A DNA stretch of 64,000 nucleotides, from assembly GCA_964579505.1 (NCBI GenBank), contig CAZOGC010000005.1, forward strand, positions 1 through 64,000, written 5' to 3'. The position numbers and the translations under genes are program-made. This DNA is from JAJYSO01 sp964579505 (GTDB lineage Bacteria; Bacteroidota; Bacteroidia; Flavobacteriales; Flavobacteriaceae). Below the pieces are notes generated by a model. It was given only the letters and a program-made list of their open reading frames with translations. It ran no database searches and had not been told where the DNA came from. Positions within the stretch are counted from its first letter, which is position 1. Each line of letters starts with the position of its first letter. Positions 1-8,265 of the stretch are shown here, piece after piece.

Positions 1-1
1 T

Positions 2-259
2 TTAGCTGAAAAATGTGTAGATGGCATTACGGCTAACACCGACCACTGTGCTCAATTGGTGATGAACAGCATCGGCATTGTTACCCAACTCAACCCGTTA
101 TTAGGCTATGAGGCTTGTTCAAGTATTGCCGGCGAGGCACTAAAAACTGGCAAAAGTGTACACGATATAGCGGTAGTAGAACGTCAACTGTTAACCCAAG
201 AAAAATGGAATGAAATTTTTACGACCGAAAATTTGATTCGTCCGAAGTTTATTAAATAG
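2..259 (+). CDS. aspA: Aspartate ammonia-lyase, C-terminal part (gene starts outside the window)
   Basis: The reading frame is open from base 2 and ends at a TAA at 257-259, giving 85 residues of a C-terminus. The segment with CVDGITAN, NSIGIVTQLNP and GYEACSSIAGEAL matches the C-terminal domain of aspartase/fumarase superfamily enzymes, and the GKSVHDIAV stretch is typical of aspartase, which converts L-aspartate to fumarate and ammonia in the cytoplasm. The catalytic SS loop lies outside the window. A clear intrinsic terminator follows the stop. Class II fumarase is the alternative, but the C-terminal wording favours AspA. Confidence 0.85.
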   Translation, partial: LAEKCVDGITANTDHCAQLVMNSIGIVTQLNPLLGYEACSSIAGEALKTGKSVHDIAVVERQLLTQEKWNEIFTTENLIRPKFIK

Positions 260-289
260 TTTCCATCAAAAAATATAACTACCTTGTAC

Positions 290-323
290 AATGGTGTAAA
301 ATTAGTTTTTACACCATTTTTTT
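290..323 (+). terminator. Rho-independent terminator of aspA
   Basis: A perfect 12-base-pair stem (290-301 with 307-318, arm AATGGTGTAAAA) with a 5-base loop is followed by TTTTT at 319-323. It begins 30 bases after the aspA stop codon. Confidence 0.85.
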
Positions 324-466
324 AGACTTGACCCTTATTTTACAAGCTATAAAATACACTATATTTTCATACACGGAGGGGAGCCGACACGCTCTACAAA
401 GCTGAAATGAGTTTAGAAAATTCAGCACTCTTTAATACAGGAAAAAGGAGTAATGATATAGGAAAT

Positions 467-495
467 AAAAAAAACCTCCGCACAAAATGCGGAGG
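467..495 (-). terminator. Rho-independent terminator of rpmE2
   Basis: An 8-base-pair G+C-rich stem (CCTCCGCA at 475-482 with TGCGGAGG at 488-495) with a 5-base loop is followed on the minus strand by eight T (467-474). It lies about 40 bases past the rpmE2 stop. Confidence 0.85.
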
Positions 496-532
496 TCCTC
501 AAAACTTAAATTATGAAAATCTACTACTATAC

Positions 533-796
533 TTAGTTCTTTTTGTTCTTACTGAACTTAGCGTATTTATTTTTAAACTTATCAATACGTCCTGCAGAAT
601 CCACGAGTTTGTGTTTTCCGGTATAAAATGGATGAGACGTACGTGAAATCTCTAATTTTATTAAAGGATACTCAGTACCGTCAACTTCAATCGTTTCTTT
701 AGACTGTGCGGTTGATTTAGTTAAAAAGATATCATCATTAGACATATCTTTAAATGCAACCATTCTATAATTCTCTGGGTGGATTCCTTTTTTCAT
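533..796 (-). CDS. rpmE2: Ribosomal protein L31, type B
   Basis: This 87-residue protein starts MKKGIHPENY and contains FKDMSNDDIF and the SRTSHPFYTGKHK segment, the hallmarks of type B L31 of the large ribosomal subunit. The CxxC zinc-binding cysteines of type A L31 are absent; the protein has no cysteine at all. In many bacteria the type B form replaces the zinc form under zinc limitation, but in Bacteroidetes it is often the constitutive copy. It is monocistronic, with its own promoter and terminator. No Zur-like operator was recognised upstream. Confidence 0.93.
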   Translation of the reverse strand: MKKGIHPENYRMVAFKDMSNDDIFLTKSTAQSKETIEVDGTEYPLIKLEISRTSHPFYTGKHKLVDSAGRIDKFKNKYAKFSKNKKN

Positions 797-835
797 CGCT
801 TCTTAAATTAAAAAATCGGTCAAATTTCCGAGGTG

Positions 836-865
836 CAAATTTAATATATTTCTTTCAACTAGCAA
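836..865 (-). promoter_or_regulatory. Bacteroidetes-type promoter of rpmE2
   Basis: Read on the minus strand, TTG (865-863) is followed by 19 bases and then TAAATTTG (843-836), matching the Bacteroidetes primary sigma consensus TTG-N19-TAnnTTTG. The predicted transcript would start near 829, about 33 bases before the rpmE2 start codon. This is one of the two best two-box promoters I found in the window. Confidence 0.7.
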
Positions 866-1158
866 GCTAAACAAAAAATATTTTATGGTTTTTTTGTCCC
901 TAAAAAATAGCCTGCATTTCGATATACATATCAATGCAAATATACAACTGATAATCTTAAAAATTCCTTGAGAATTATTGCGTTTTCGTAACGGTACTTT
1001 TCAGCTTTCTCTTGTTATACTACCTATCCCCACATCTCAGCAATAGTATTCAATTTTACTTCAGCTATATCGACTACACATTTATCCTTGTTTATTTCAA
1101 TTCTTATAAATTTCAACATATTTTTAGCACAAGGCGGCAAGGCTCAATTAGGATTTTC
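866..1158. other. Intergenic stretch with no recognised gene
   Basis: The divergent gap between rpmE2 and the DUF4199 gene is 394 bases long. Apart from the promoter boxes at its two ends I see only A+T-rich sequence. The 67-codon open frame at 1012-1215 has no family signature, runs into the next gene in another frame, and is not called. Confidence 0.5.
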
Positions 1159-1166
1159 TATATTTG
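1159..1166 (+). promoter_or_regulatory. Candidate -7 box upstream of the DUF4199 gene
   Basis: TATATTTG fits TAnnTTTG and lies 24 bases before the ATG at 1191. No good TTG box is seen 19 bases upstream, so this rests on one element. Confidence 0.45.
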
Positions 1167-1190
1167 CCCTCTAGACTTTGAAAACAGCTC

Positions 1191-1781
1191 ATGCCAAAAC
1201 CAAACAACGCTATAAAAAGGCTTGCTAAAAAAAGAGGACTTCTATTGGGAGGGCTCTTGATTTTACTCACCTTTGGAGCCTATTCCATAAATTGGGATAT
1301 TTTTCTTCAGGCGTGGTTACAAATAACCAAATTTGCTTTGGTTATGCTTATAGCTATTGTGACTACCGTACAGGCAAAAAAGTTAATTTCCGGGCGGTTT
1401 TCTTTTCGTGACGCATTTTCTACTTTTTTTATTACCGCAGTATTAGGATTGTTTCTTTACACCCTGTTTAACTGGCTGTTGCTCGGTATCATTAACCCGC
1501 AAGCAGGGCATTACATAACCGGGTTAACTGTAGACTCTCTTCACAATAACTTAGTAACATTACAACAACAAAAAGAAACCCTTCAGGCTAGCGGAAAAGA
1601 CATCAAAAGAATTTCAAATAGTATTAAAGGTATACAGGTGAGTATTGCCGGTATAAAAGATTCTTTTCCCTTCTCACTGCTAAGTCAATTAAAAGGGTTC
1701 GTAACCAATATTGTATTCTTATGTCTTCCGGCTATTATTGTAGCACTTATTCTAAAGACTAAAAAACCGCTTGTTCTTTAA
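1191..1781 (+). CDS. DUF4199 family membrane protein
   Basis: This 196-residue protein has four predicted membrane segments (about residues 15-35, 48-66, 80-101 and 168-190). A polar loop between the third and fourth carries GHYITGLTVD and a short helical, Q/K-rich stretch. The topology and loop fit the Bacteroidetes DUF4199 family, which has no known function. Its stop overlaps the start of the next glycosyltransferase (TAATG), a linkage I recall from other flavobacteria, so the two are probably translated together. A role in membrane or envelope glycoconjugate synthesis is inferred from that neighbour only. Confidence 0.75.
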   Translation: MPKPNNAIKRLAKKRGLLLGGLLILLTFGAYSINWDIFLQAWLQITKFALVMLIAIVTTVQAKKLISGRFSFRDAFSTFFITAVLGLFLYTLFNWLLLGIINPQAGHYITGLTVDSLHNNLVTLQQQKETLQASGKDIKRISNSIKGIQVSIAGIKDSFPFSLLSQLKGFVTNIVFLCLPAIIVALILKTKKPLVL

Positions 1782-2770
1782 TGCAACTTTCTATCGTCAT
1801 ACCGCTTTTAGATGAGGCTGAATCGCTTCCTGAACTTTACCGATGGATTACTCAGGTGCTGGAAGAAGCGCATTTTAGCTATGAAATTATTTTTATAGAC
1901 GATGGCAGCAAAGACAACTCGTGGACCATTATTAAGGAACTCTCTGAAAAAGATGAGCGTGTTAAGGGTTTACACTTTAGAAAAAACTATGGTAAATCGC
2001 AGGCACTGCACGCCGGGTTTAATTTAACACAAGGCAACGTGGTTATTACAATGGATGCCGACTTGCAAGACAATCCTGAAGAAATACCGGAATTATACCA
2101 AATGATTACAGCTGAAGATTATGATTTGGTTTCCGGATGGAAAAAGAAACGCTATGATTCTTATCTCAGTAAAAATCTACCTTCAAAACTATTTAATGCA
2201 GCGGCTCGTAAAACTTCCGGGGTAAAACTACATGATTTTAACTGCGGATTAAAAGCTTACAAAAATGATGTCGTTAAAAACATTGATGTGTACGGCGAGA
2301 TGCATCGTTATATCCCGGTTTTAGCCAAAAACGCCGGATTTACAAAAATTGGTGAAAAAGTAGTACATCATCAGGCTCGTAAATACGGGAAGACTAAATT
2401 TGGAATGGATCGGTTTACCCACGGTTTTCTTGACTTGATTACTATTTGGTTTATTTCTCGTTTCGGTAAACGTCCCATGCATCTATTTGGTGCATTAGGT
2501 GTACTTATGTTTATTATTGGGTTTATTACAGCATTGGTTATTGGTTTTACTAAACTCTACAAACTGGCTCATGGGCTTCCCAATATTCTCATTGCCTTAA
2601 ACCCCTGGTTTTATATAGCCCTTACCGTAATGATTTTAGGAACCTTGCTTTTTATTGCCGGATTTTTAGGCGAATTAATTTTGCGTTCTAAGCGAGATAC
2701 CATACGGTATCAAATTGGTGATTTTTTAAATGTTTCGGCATCAAAAAAAATTGAAGAAAAAGTACAATAA
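1781..2770 (+). CDS. Family 2 glycosyltransferase with C-terminal membrane anchor
   Basis: This 329-residue protein has a GT-A N-terminal domain: VIPLLDEAESL near residue 6, the nucleotide-binding DD at 40-41 and the metal-binding DAD at 92-94. Two hydrophobic segments follow near residues 235-265 and 275-302. This is the architecture of DPM1/ArnC/GtrB-type enzymes, which load a sugar from a nucleotide donor onto a polyprenyl phosphate at the inner membrane. The acceptor and sugar cannot be read from the sequence. It is cotranscribed with the DUF4199 gene. Confidence 0.87.
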   Translation: MQLSIVIPLLDEAESLPELYRWITQVLEEAHFSYEIIFIDDGSKDNSWTIIKELSEKDERVKGLHFRKNYGKSQALHAGFNLTQGNVVITMDADLQDNPEEIPELYQMITAEDYDLVSGWKKKRYDSYLSKNLPSKLFNAAARKTSGVKLHDFNCGLKAYKNDVVKNIDVYGEMHRYIPVLAKNAGFTKIGEKVVHHQARKYGKTKFGMDRFTHGFLDLITIWFISRFGKRPMHLFGALGVLMFIIGFITALVIGFTKLYKLAHGLPNILIALNPWFYIALTVMILGTLLFIAGFLGELILRSKRDTIRYQIGDFLNVSASKKIEEKVQ

Positions 2771-2790
2771 CCCTTTTCGAGCTATCTGTA

Positions 2791-4437
2791 TCACTGCACA
2801 ACCACGCGTTTTACCGACGTGCGAGAACCCGCTGAAATACGCAATAAATACAAACCTTTAGAAAGACTGCTCACATTAATCGCTACCGGATTAATTTGGC
2901 GACTCCCTTCTTGAATTAATCTTCCGGTTAAATCGTATAATTGATAGGCAAACTCTTTAGCCTGCGGTAATTGAATATAAAAACTTCCATGATAAACCGG
3001 ATTGGGATAGATTTTTACTTTTAGTGGATGGTTTTTAACTACTCCCAAATTACTTTGAGTAGCTGTAATTTGCACATTGTCTAATGTCCATCTCGTAGCA
3101 TCTTCTCCCTGAGAGTTGTCGTATTTAAAGGCCAGGTACACATGTTTTCCGGCAATAGAAGAAATGTCGATATCAGTGTACAAACTATCAACCGGCTGGC
3201 TCTGCTCTGCGGGAGTAGGGATACTCAGATTAGGCACCGATTGCCATGTAAAATTAGACGGTTGCCCGTTTCCATCATAATCGGTTGAGTAAAGCACCTT
3301 TAAAGGCGTATTTCCATAGGTTTCTTCTGCATAAAAGCTCAATTTTTCATCGGTATAATTATCAAAATTCACCGCATTGGTTGTAATCAACCAATCTATA
3401 CTAGGAACCTGCCCATTATCATAAGCGTTCATTTGCATAGCGCCTGAATTACCCTGACCAAATCCCGTTATACAATCCCAGTTTAAGGCACTTAACTCAC
3501 TTACTGCCGTAAAATTGACAGCAATGGTGCTACAATCATTAAAGTCTTCATAAAAAATAGTTTCTGTGGTGGGGTTTGTTCCGGTGTTATCCGATTTCCA
3601 AATTTCATCTACAAACTCCGGATGATCAATAAAAGGGTTGCGATTTCCTTCAAATTGATAAGCCGCGTTGTTACGATCTATTTCGCGTTGAGATACCGGG
3701 TCTTCTGCATTCCATTTTAGCAACATTGCCAACATCCAATCATCAAAAACCTGATCTGAAGTACCGTTAAAGGTATGCTCGCTACCGCTATTAGCATGCT
3801 CCCAACTTGCAATCTGATTTTGGTAGCGCGTAGCCATATAAAAATACGCGCGTGCAATATCTCCCTTAAATTCATCTATAGGTTCAAACACAACACCCAT
3901 ATAAGCGCCGGAGTAATTAAATGAGTTTGGTCCTTGTTTAGAACCATTAAGCGAAGTATAATTGGGATTGGCTACCTCGCCAAAAGGTAGGTTTCCATGT
4001 TTTGCATTTACATAGCCATCAGAAGGAAAAATATGATGAACATCTGTTCGCATAGGCATTTTATGATCAAAATAACTTTGTGGCATTAAGTGCTCTCGAT
4101 TATAGCAATCCCCTTCCCCATTATAGCCGTTACTACCACACTGCCCGGTTCTGATTGTATATTCATACACATCTGTACCCTGTGGGTTTTCTGAATAAAT
4201 ATCGAGTATGGTGCCATCATTCTCATAATACTTATCTATATCGTGCTGGGCAAAAAAGTCCCACAATTCGCTATATGTACGTTGATGATAGCCTTGCGTA
4301 ATAATCTCATTCAACTTAGTTTTCAGCGTATAGCCGGCTAGCCCTTGAGTACCATTGTAGTATCCTGGCGGAATCTGCGCTTGCGCAAAATTGAGGCTAA
4401 GCCCAATAAAAAAAAGGACGAGTAAAGTTTTTCTCAT
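2791..4437 (-). CDS. Secreted endonuclease I with type IX secretion sorting domain
   Basis: The ATG at 4437 is preferred over the in-frame ATG at 4452 because it begins MRKTLLVLFFIGLSLNFAQA, a clean signal peptide. The N-terminal half is an endonuclease I (His-Me finger) domain with YNREHLMPQS and DVHHIFPSDG, which hold the catalytic and metal-binding histidines and asparagine. The middle (about 290-450) resembles a jelly-roll carbohydrate-binding module. The C-terminal 80 residues (YPNPV..., YDLTGRLIQEG, GLYLLRI) form a type A type IX secretion signal, so the product should be exported across the outer membrane. A likely role is degradation of extracellular DNA for phosphate and nitrogen. 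Confidence 0.88.
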   Translation of the reverse strand: MRKTLLVLFFIGLSLNFAQAQIPPGYYNGTQGLAGYTLKTKLNEIITQGYHQRTYSELWDFFAQHDIDKYYENDGTILDIYSENPQGTDVYEYTIRTGQCGSNGYNGEGDCYNREHLMPQSYFDHKMPMRTDVHHIFPSDGYVNAKHGNLPFGEVANPNYTSLNGSKQGPNSFNYSGAYMGVVFEPIDEFKGDIARAYFYMATRYQNQIASWEHANSGSEHTFNGTSDQVFDDWMLAMLLKWNAEDPVSQREIDRNNAAYQFEGNRNPFIDHPEFVDEIWKSDNTGTNPTTETIFYEDFNDCSTIAVNFTAVSELSALNWDCITGFGQGNSGAMQMNAYDNGQVPSIDWLITTNAVNFDNYTDEKLSFYAEETYGNTPLKVLYSTDYDGNGQPSNFTWQSVPNLSIPTPAEQSQPVDSLYTDIDISSIAGKHVYLAFKYDNSQGEDATRWTLDNVQITATQSNLGVVKNHPLKVKIYPNPVYHGSFYIQLPQAKEFAYQLYDLTGRLIQEGSRQINPVAINVSSLSKGLYLLRISAGSRTSVKRVVVQ

Positions 4438-4645
4438 ATTACCACCCATCAAAGTTTATTTTTATTTTTGTGAAAGCAGTATTTGCTTCTTGGCACACGT
4501 TTTGTAAATTTAAAAGAAAATGTTTCTTTTAGAAAAGTTAAATTTAATCATTAGAAGCCATACATAAATAGTATATTTACGTAAACTTATAAACAGCTGT
4601 AAATAAATTACGAAAATATCAATAAATACATCTAAACCTGTCCCT

Positions 4646-5725
4646 GTGAAATATCGTATAGCTCTTTATATTGGTCTCTTTTTTTTAGTAAGTTGTGTAA
4701 ATGTATCTAGAAAAAAGCCCTTTCCCCGAACATATAATGGCGTTAAAATAGCCACCGTCTTTAAAGGTGATTGTTCTATACGGGCATTATACGTAAACCA
4801 CGATCATATCTTTTTTGCCGGCTCTAACGGAAAATTTGGGTATTTAAACACTGCCGATAATTCTATCGAGCACATTAGTACCATAGAATACAACGGAAAG
4901 AACCCCGATTTCCGCGGATTGGCACACACCCCAAAAACAGATTTTATAGTGAGTGCCGGTAATCCTGCACTTATCTATAAAGTGAATTTTTTCGGAAAGC
5001 GAAAGCTACTTTACAAACAAACCACAGAAGGTACTTTTTATGACTGTATAGCATTTTGGAACGATAAAGAAGGCATTGCTATTGGCGACCCCATTAATGG
5101 CTGCATGTCTTTTTTAATTACTAGAGATGGTGGAGAAACATGGAATCAGGTGGCCCGTAGCAAACTTCCTAAAGCAGAAAAGGGCGAAGCTGCTTTTGCT
5201 GCCAGCAATTCCAATATTGCCATTGTAGGAAACAAAACATGGGTACTTTCGGGCGGAAAGACTACGCGTGTATACTTTTCACCAGACAAAGGGAAAACAT
5301 GGAAGGTTTACAACACTCCCCTTATAAATGGAAAACAAACTACCGGCGGTTATTCTATTGCTTTTTACAATGATAAACTCGGGGTTATTTTTGGAGGAGA
5401 TTATACCCAAAAAGAAGGCAACCGTGCCAACAAAGCCATTACCACTAACGGGGGAAAAACATGGAAGCTCATAGCAGATGGAAAGGCTCCCGGTTATAAA
5501 AGTTGTGTAAAATTTGTACCGAATAGCGGAGGAAAAGAAATGGTGGCTATAGGCCCTACCAACGGGATTAGTTATTCTTCTAATCGTGGAAAAACATGGA
5601 AAAACCTTTCAACCATACAAGGGTTATACACACTCGTTTTTTTAAACGATTTTACCGCCTATGCTGCCGGAAATGGAAAAATTGTAAAGCTAACTTTTTT
5701 AGAAAACCCTAATTTGCAAAAATAG
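4646..5725 (+). CDS. Lipoprotein with Asp-box (YCF48/sialidase-like) beta-propeller repeats
   Basis: This 359-residue protein starts with GTG and has a lipoprotein signal (GLFFLVSC, Cys17). Four Asp-box-like repeats, GGETWNQ, KGKTWKVY, GGKTWKLI and RGKTWKNL, mark propeller blades as in YCF48/photosystem-stability-like and sialidase-fold proteins. The catalytic residues of sialidases were not recognised, so enzyme activity is doubtful; databases often call such proteins oxidoreductases without proof. Its end lies one base from the end of the convergent glucosaminidase gene. Confidence 0.72.
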   Translation: MKYRIALYIGLFFLVSCVNVSRKKPFPRTYNGVKIATVFKGDCSIRALYVNHDHIFFAGSNGKFGYLNTADNSIEHISTIEYNGKNPDFRGLAHTPKTDFIVSAGNPALIYKVNFFGKRKLLYKQTTEGTFYDCIAFWNDKEGIAIGDPINGCMSFLITRDGGETWNQVARSKLPKAEKGEAAFAASNSNIAIVGNKTWVLSGGKTTRVYFSPDKGKTWKVYNTPLINGKQTTGGYSIAFYNDKLGVIFGGDYTQKEGNRANKAITTNGGKTWKLIADGKAPGYKSCVKFVPNSGGKEMVAIGPTNGISYSSNRGKTWKNLSTIQGLYTLVFLNDFTAYAAGNGKIVKLTFLENPNLQK

Positions 5726-5726
5726 T

Positions 5727-6578
5727 TTAGTGCACTCGTACATCTAATCGTTGCCCCACAGAAATTAAGTTGCTTCTCAAATTATTTTCCCGTTTCAACG
5801 CCTCTACAGACAGTCCAAAACGTTGTGCAATACTGTATAGCGTATCGCCTTTTTTTACCACATATACAGCCGGACCGGATTTTTGAGTGGTAGGTGAATC
5901 ATTATTGGCAAACTTGTCAAAATTGTCGGTAGCTTTCAGCATACGTATTACCTGTTTGTCGTACTTATATAATTTGTAGCGTTTAATCAACCCTATTAGT
6001 TTTCTGGGATACGTTGGGTCAGTAGCATAACCGGCGGCCTTTAGCCCCCGTGCCCAGCCTTTATAATCATCGAGTGGTAAGTCAAACAATCGGTTATACC
6101 GACTGCGTCCTACTAAGAAAAGAGAATGATCGCGAAACGAATACAGTGGGTTTTTATATTTACGGAAACACTCGTGGCGCTTGTCATCATCGTGATACAC
6201 TTTTTTTCCCTTCCATCCGTGACATTTAATCCCAAAATGATTATTTGATTTACGTGTCAATTCAGATCGCCCCGCATTAGATTCTAAAATACCTTGTGCC
6301 AAGGTAATACTAGCCGGTATGCCATATGTGGCCATTTCTTCTTTAGCCACCGCTTTGTATTGATAAATATAGCGTTCTACCGCACTTTTAAAATGAATTT
6401 TAGGCTCCTTATCCGGGATTGGCAAATCTTCTATCTCCGGAATATTCTCATTTAGCACAGCTTCTTCATCAGCTGAATGCACCGTGGGTTGGCTTTGTTT
6501 TGCTCTTTTGCTTCCTCCACAAGAAACCAGTAAAAAAGTAATACATGTAATGATTAACAACGTTGCTTTTTTCTTCAT
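5727..6578 (-). CDS. Lipoprotein endo-beta-N-acetylglucosaminidase with LysM domain
   Basis: This 283-residue protein begins with a lipoprotein signal (LLVSCGGS, Cys20). Residues about 65-210 form a glucosaminidase (GH73-like) domain: SITLAQGILESNAGRSEL carries the putative catalytic Glu, and NHFGIKCH and AGYATDPTYP are family motifs. A LysM peptidoglycan-binding domain occupies about 238-281 (VKKGDTLYSIAQRFG). It should cleave peptidoglycan glycan strands in the periplasm. It starts 2 bases after the deaminase gene and is probably the last gene of the long Bat operon transcript. Confidence 0.9.
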   Translation of the reverse strand: MKKKATLLIITCITFLLVSCGGSKRAKQSQPTVHSADEEAVLNENIPEIEDLPIPDKEPKIHFKSAVERYIYQYKAVAKEEMATYGIPASITLAQGILESNAGRSELTRKSNNHFGIKCHGWKGKKVYHDDDKRHECFRKYKNPLYSFRDHSLFLVGRSRYNRLFDLPLDDYKGWARGLKAAGYATDPTYPRKLIGLIKRYKLYKYDKQVIRMLKATDNFDKFANNDSPTTQKSGPAVYVVKKGDTLYSIAQRFGLSVEALKRENNLRSNLISVGQRLDVRVH

Positions 6579-6580
6579 CT

Positions 6581-7492
6581 TTAATAGTTTATGGTGGGAA
6601 GTCCTTTTTGTTTTAATCTTTCATTCATACCGAGTATGCTCTGTAGTCCTCCGGTATGGACCGCTAAAATACAGCTATTTTTAGGAAAATAACCTGCTTG
6701 TATTTTTTCTTGTAAATGGTACATCATTTTACCGGTATAGATAGGATCTAACAAAACACCGTATTGGTGTTTAAACGTATTTATAAAACTCACCAACTCT
6801 TTGTTTATTTTAGCGAAACCTCCAAAATATGTTTCCGAAAAAATTTTCCAATTAGCGGTACAAACAAATGGTTTTATTTGTGGTTCTAAATTGGCTTTTA
6901 AGGCTGAAAACCCAACCACCTGTTGATGAGTCGCCGCTGCATTTATCAACCCACTTATGGTTCCGCCGGTGCCTACCGCACAACAAATCACATCAAAATT
7001 AACATCTTTGGCACTTACTATTTCTTCACAACCTTTTACTGCCAGTACATTTGTGCCTCCTTCGGGAAGAACATACACTTCTCCAAATTTTTTGAAAAGG
7101 CTTTCTCTAAATAACGGCGTATCTTTTTCTCTATAAGCCGCTCTTGAAATAAATTCAAACAACATCCCCTCTTTTTTGGCTTGTCGTAAAGTAGGGTTTT
7201 GTGCCAAAGTTTGCGCTAAATCTTTTCCTAATTCTTCTCCACGAATAACTCCTATGGTGTTTAATTTTTCGTGTTTTCCTAGTGCCGCCACTGTCGCAAT
7301 ATGATTAGAAAAAGCGCCGCCAAAAGTGAGTAGGGTGCTTTTTTGTTGCCTTTTTGCCGCTGCTATATTGTATTTAAGTTTGTAAACTTTATTGCCATAA
7401 GAGTTCGCAAACTGGGTGTCTAATCGCTTTAACCAAACGCTTACTCCGGTTTTCTCGTCTCTATACAAAAATTGATTGATAGCTTCAGGCAT
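6581..7492 (-). CDS. PLP-dependent 1-aminocyclopropane-1-carboxylate deaminase/D-cysteine desulfhydrase family enzyme
   Basis: I place the start at 7492 (MPEAINQF), 18 bases after the batE stop, rather than at the longer in-frame ATG at 7543, which would overlap batE. The 303-residue product has the PLP-binding GNKVYKLKY (Lys about 35), GGAFSNHIAT and VGTGGTISGL motifs of the fold-type II family of ACC deaminase and D-cysteine desulfhydrase. It would release ammonia from a small amino acid, but substrate cannot be told from these motifs. It is short for the family, as is usual in Bacteroidetes. Confidence 0.83.
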   Translation of the reverse strand: MPEAINQFLYRDEKTGVSVWLKRLDTQFANSYGNKVYKLKYNIAAAKRQQKSTLLTFGGAFSNHIATVAALGKHEKLNTIGVIRGEELGKDLAQTLAQNPTLRQAKKEGMLFEFISRAAYREKDTPLFRESLFKKFGEVYVLPEGGTNVLAVKGCEEIVSAKDVNFDVICCAVGTGGTISGLINAAATHQQVVGFSALKANLEPQIKPFVCTANWKIFSETYFGGFAKINKELVSFINTFKHQYGVLLDPIYTGKMMYHLQEKIQAGYFPKNSCILAVHTGGLQSILGMNERLKQKGLPTINY

Positions 7493-7509
7493 AAGAAGCT
7501 CAGTTTTTA

Positions 7510-8259
7510 TTACAATTCTTTTACGGCATCCTGTGTTACCCAACCTTTGGTTCCATCCGCTAATTCAATCTTAGCAAACCCATTAAAGTCGTTTAGCAAC
7601 TTTACTTTTGTTCCTTCATGAAGCACAAAAGCTTGCGAAGAATTGGGGTTAGGCTCTGCATGTACCACTACTTTTTTGGCAAAAACAATAGCATAGTTTC
7701 TACTATGCTGAATAGCTAGTTCTTGATAGGCAAACACTACACAAAGTAGCCCCAGCAAAAAAGACAGTACCCCAATTGTAAAAAACAAACGCTTTTTACC
7801 GGTTTTTTGGGTAAAGTAATACCACACTCCAAAAATCAGGAATACAACAGCAAAGACAATCGCTAGTATTGCCCAACCATTATAACTAAAGGTAGCTATC
7901 AAACCATTTACGAATTTAGTCCATCCGGTGTCCGGTTCTTTTTTTATAACATCTATGATTCTCCTTTTTGCAAACATCAAATTATTTTTGACGTCTTCAT
8001 CATTTGGAGATAATTGTAAAGCTTTGTTGTAATAATAAATACTCTCTGCCAAATGGTTTAGTTTGTAATGTGCATTGGCCAAATTGTAATACACCGCAGT
8101 AGAAGTTTTTCCTTCAGCCAATATCTTTTTATAATCTTTTATGGCCGTTTGGTAATCTTGTTTAGCATAGGCCTGCGTGGCTTGATCAAACAATGATTTT
8201 TTTTGAGCATTTGCCGTGCCCACCATCAAAAAAAGAACTATGTATAAATAAATTTTCAT
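7510..8259 (-). CDS. batE: BatE, TPR and SH3 membrane protein
   Basis: This 249-residue protein has a signal peptide (ending TANA), tetratricopeptide repeats over about residues 22-95 (YYNLANAHYKL, YYNKALQLSPN), two membrane helices (about 125-150 and 158-180) and a C-terminal bacterial SH3-like domain (VFAKKVVVHAEPN, GWVTQDAV). This is the BatE layout. The Bat proteins were linked to aerotolerance in Bacteroides and are thought to form a MoxR-dependent envelope complex. It follows batD after 6 bases. Confidence 0.85.
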   Translation of the reverse strand: MKIYLYIVLFLMVGTANAQKKSLFDQATQAYAKQDYQTAIKDYKKILAEGKTSTAVYYNLANAHYKLNHLAESIYYYNKALQLSPNDEDVKNNLMFAKRRIIDVIKKEPDTGWTKFVNGLIATFSYNGWAILAIVFAVVFLIFGVWYYFTQKTGKKRLFFTIGVLSFLLGLLCVVFAYQELAIQHSRNYAIVFAKKVVVHAEPNPNSSQAFVLHEGTKVKLLNDFNGFAKIELADGTKGWVTQDAVKEL

Positions 8260-8265
8260 GACAAA

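Noticed and set aside
407..646. A 79-codon plus-strand frame over the rpmE2 terminator and 3' end
   Set aside because: It crosses a terminator hairpin and lies antisense to a certain ribosomal protein gene.
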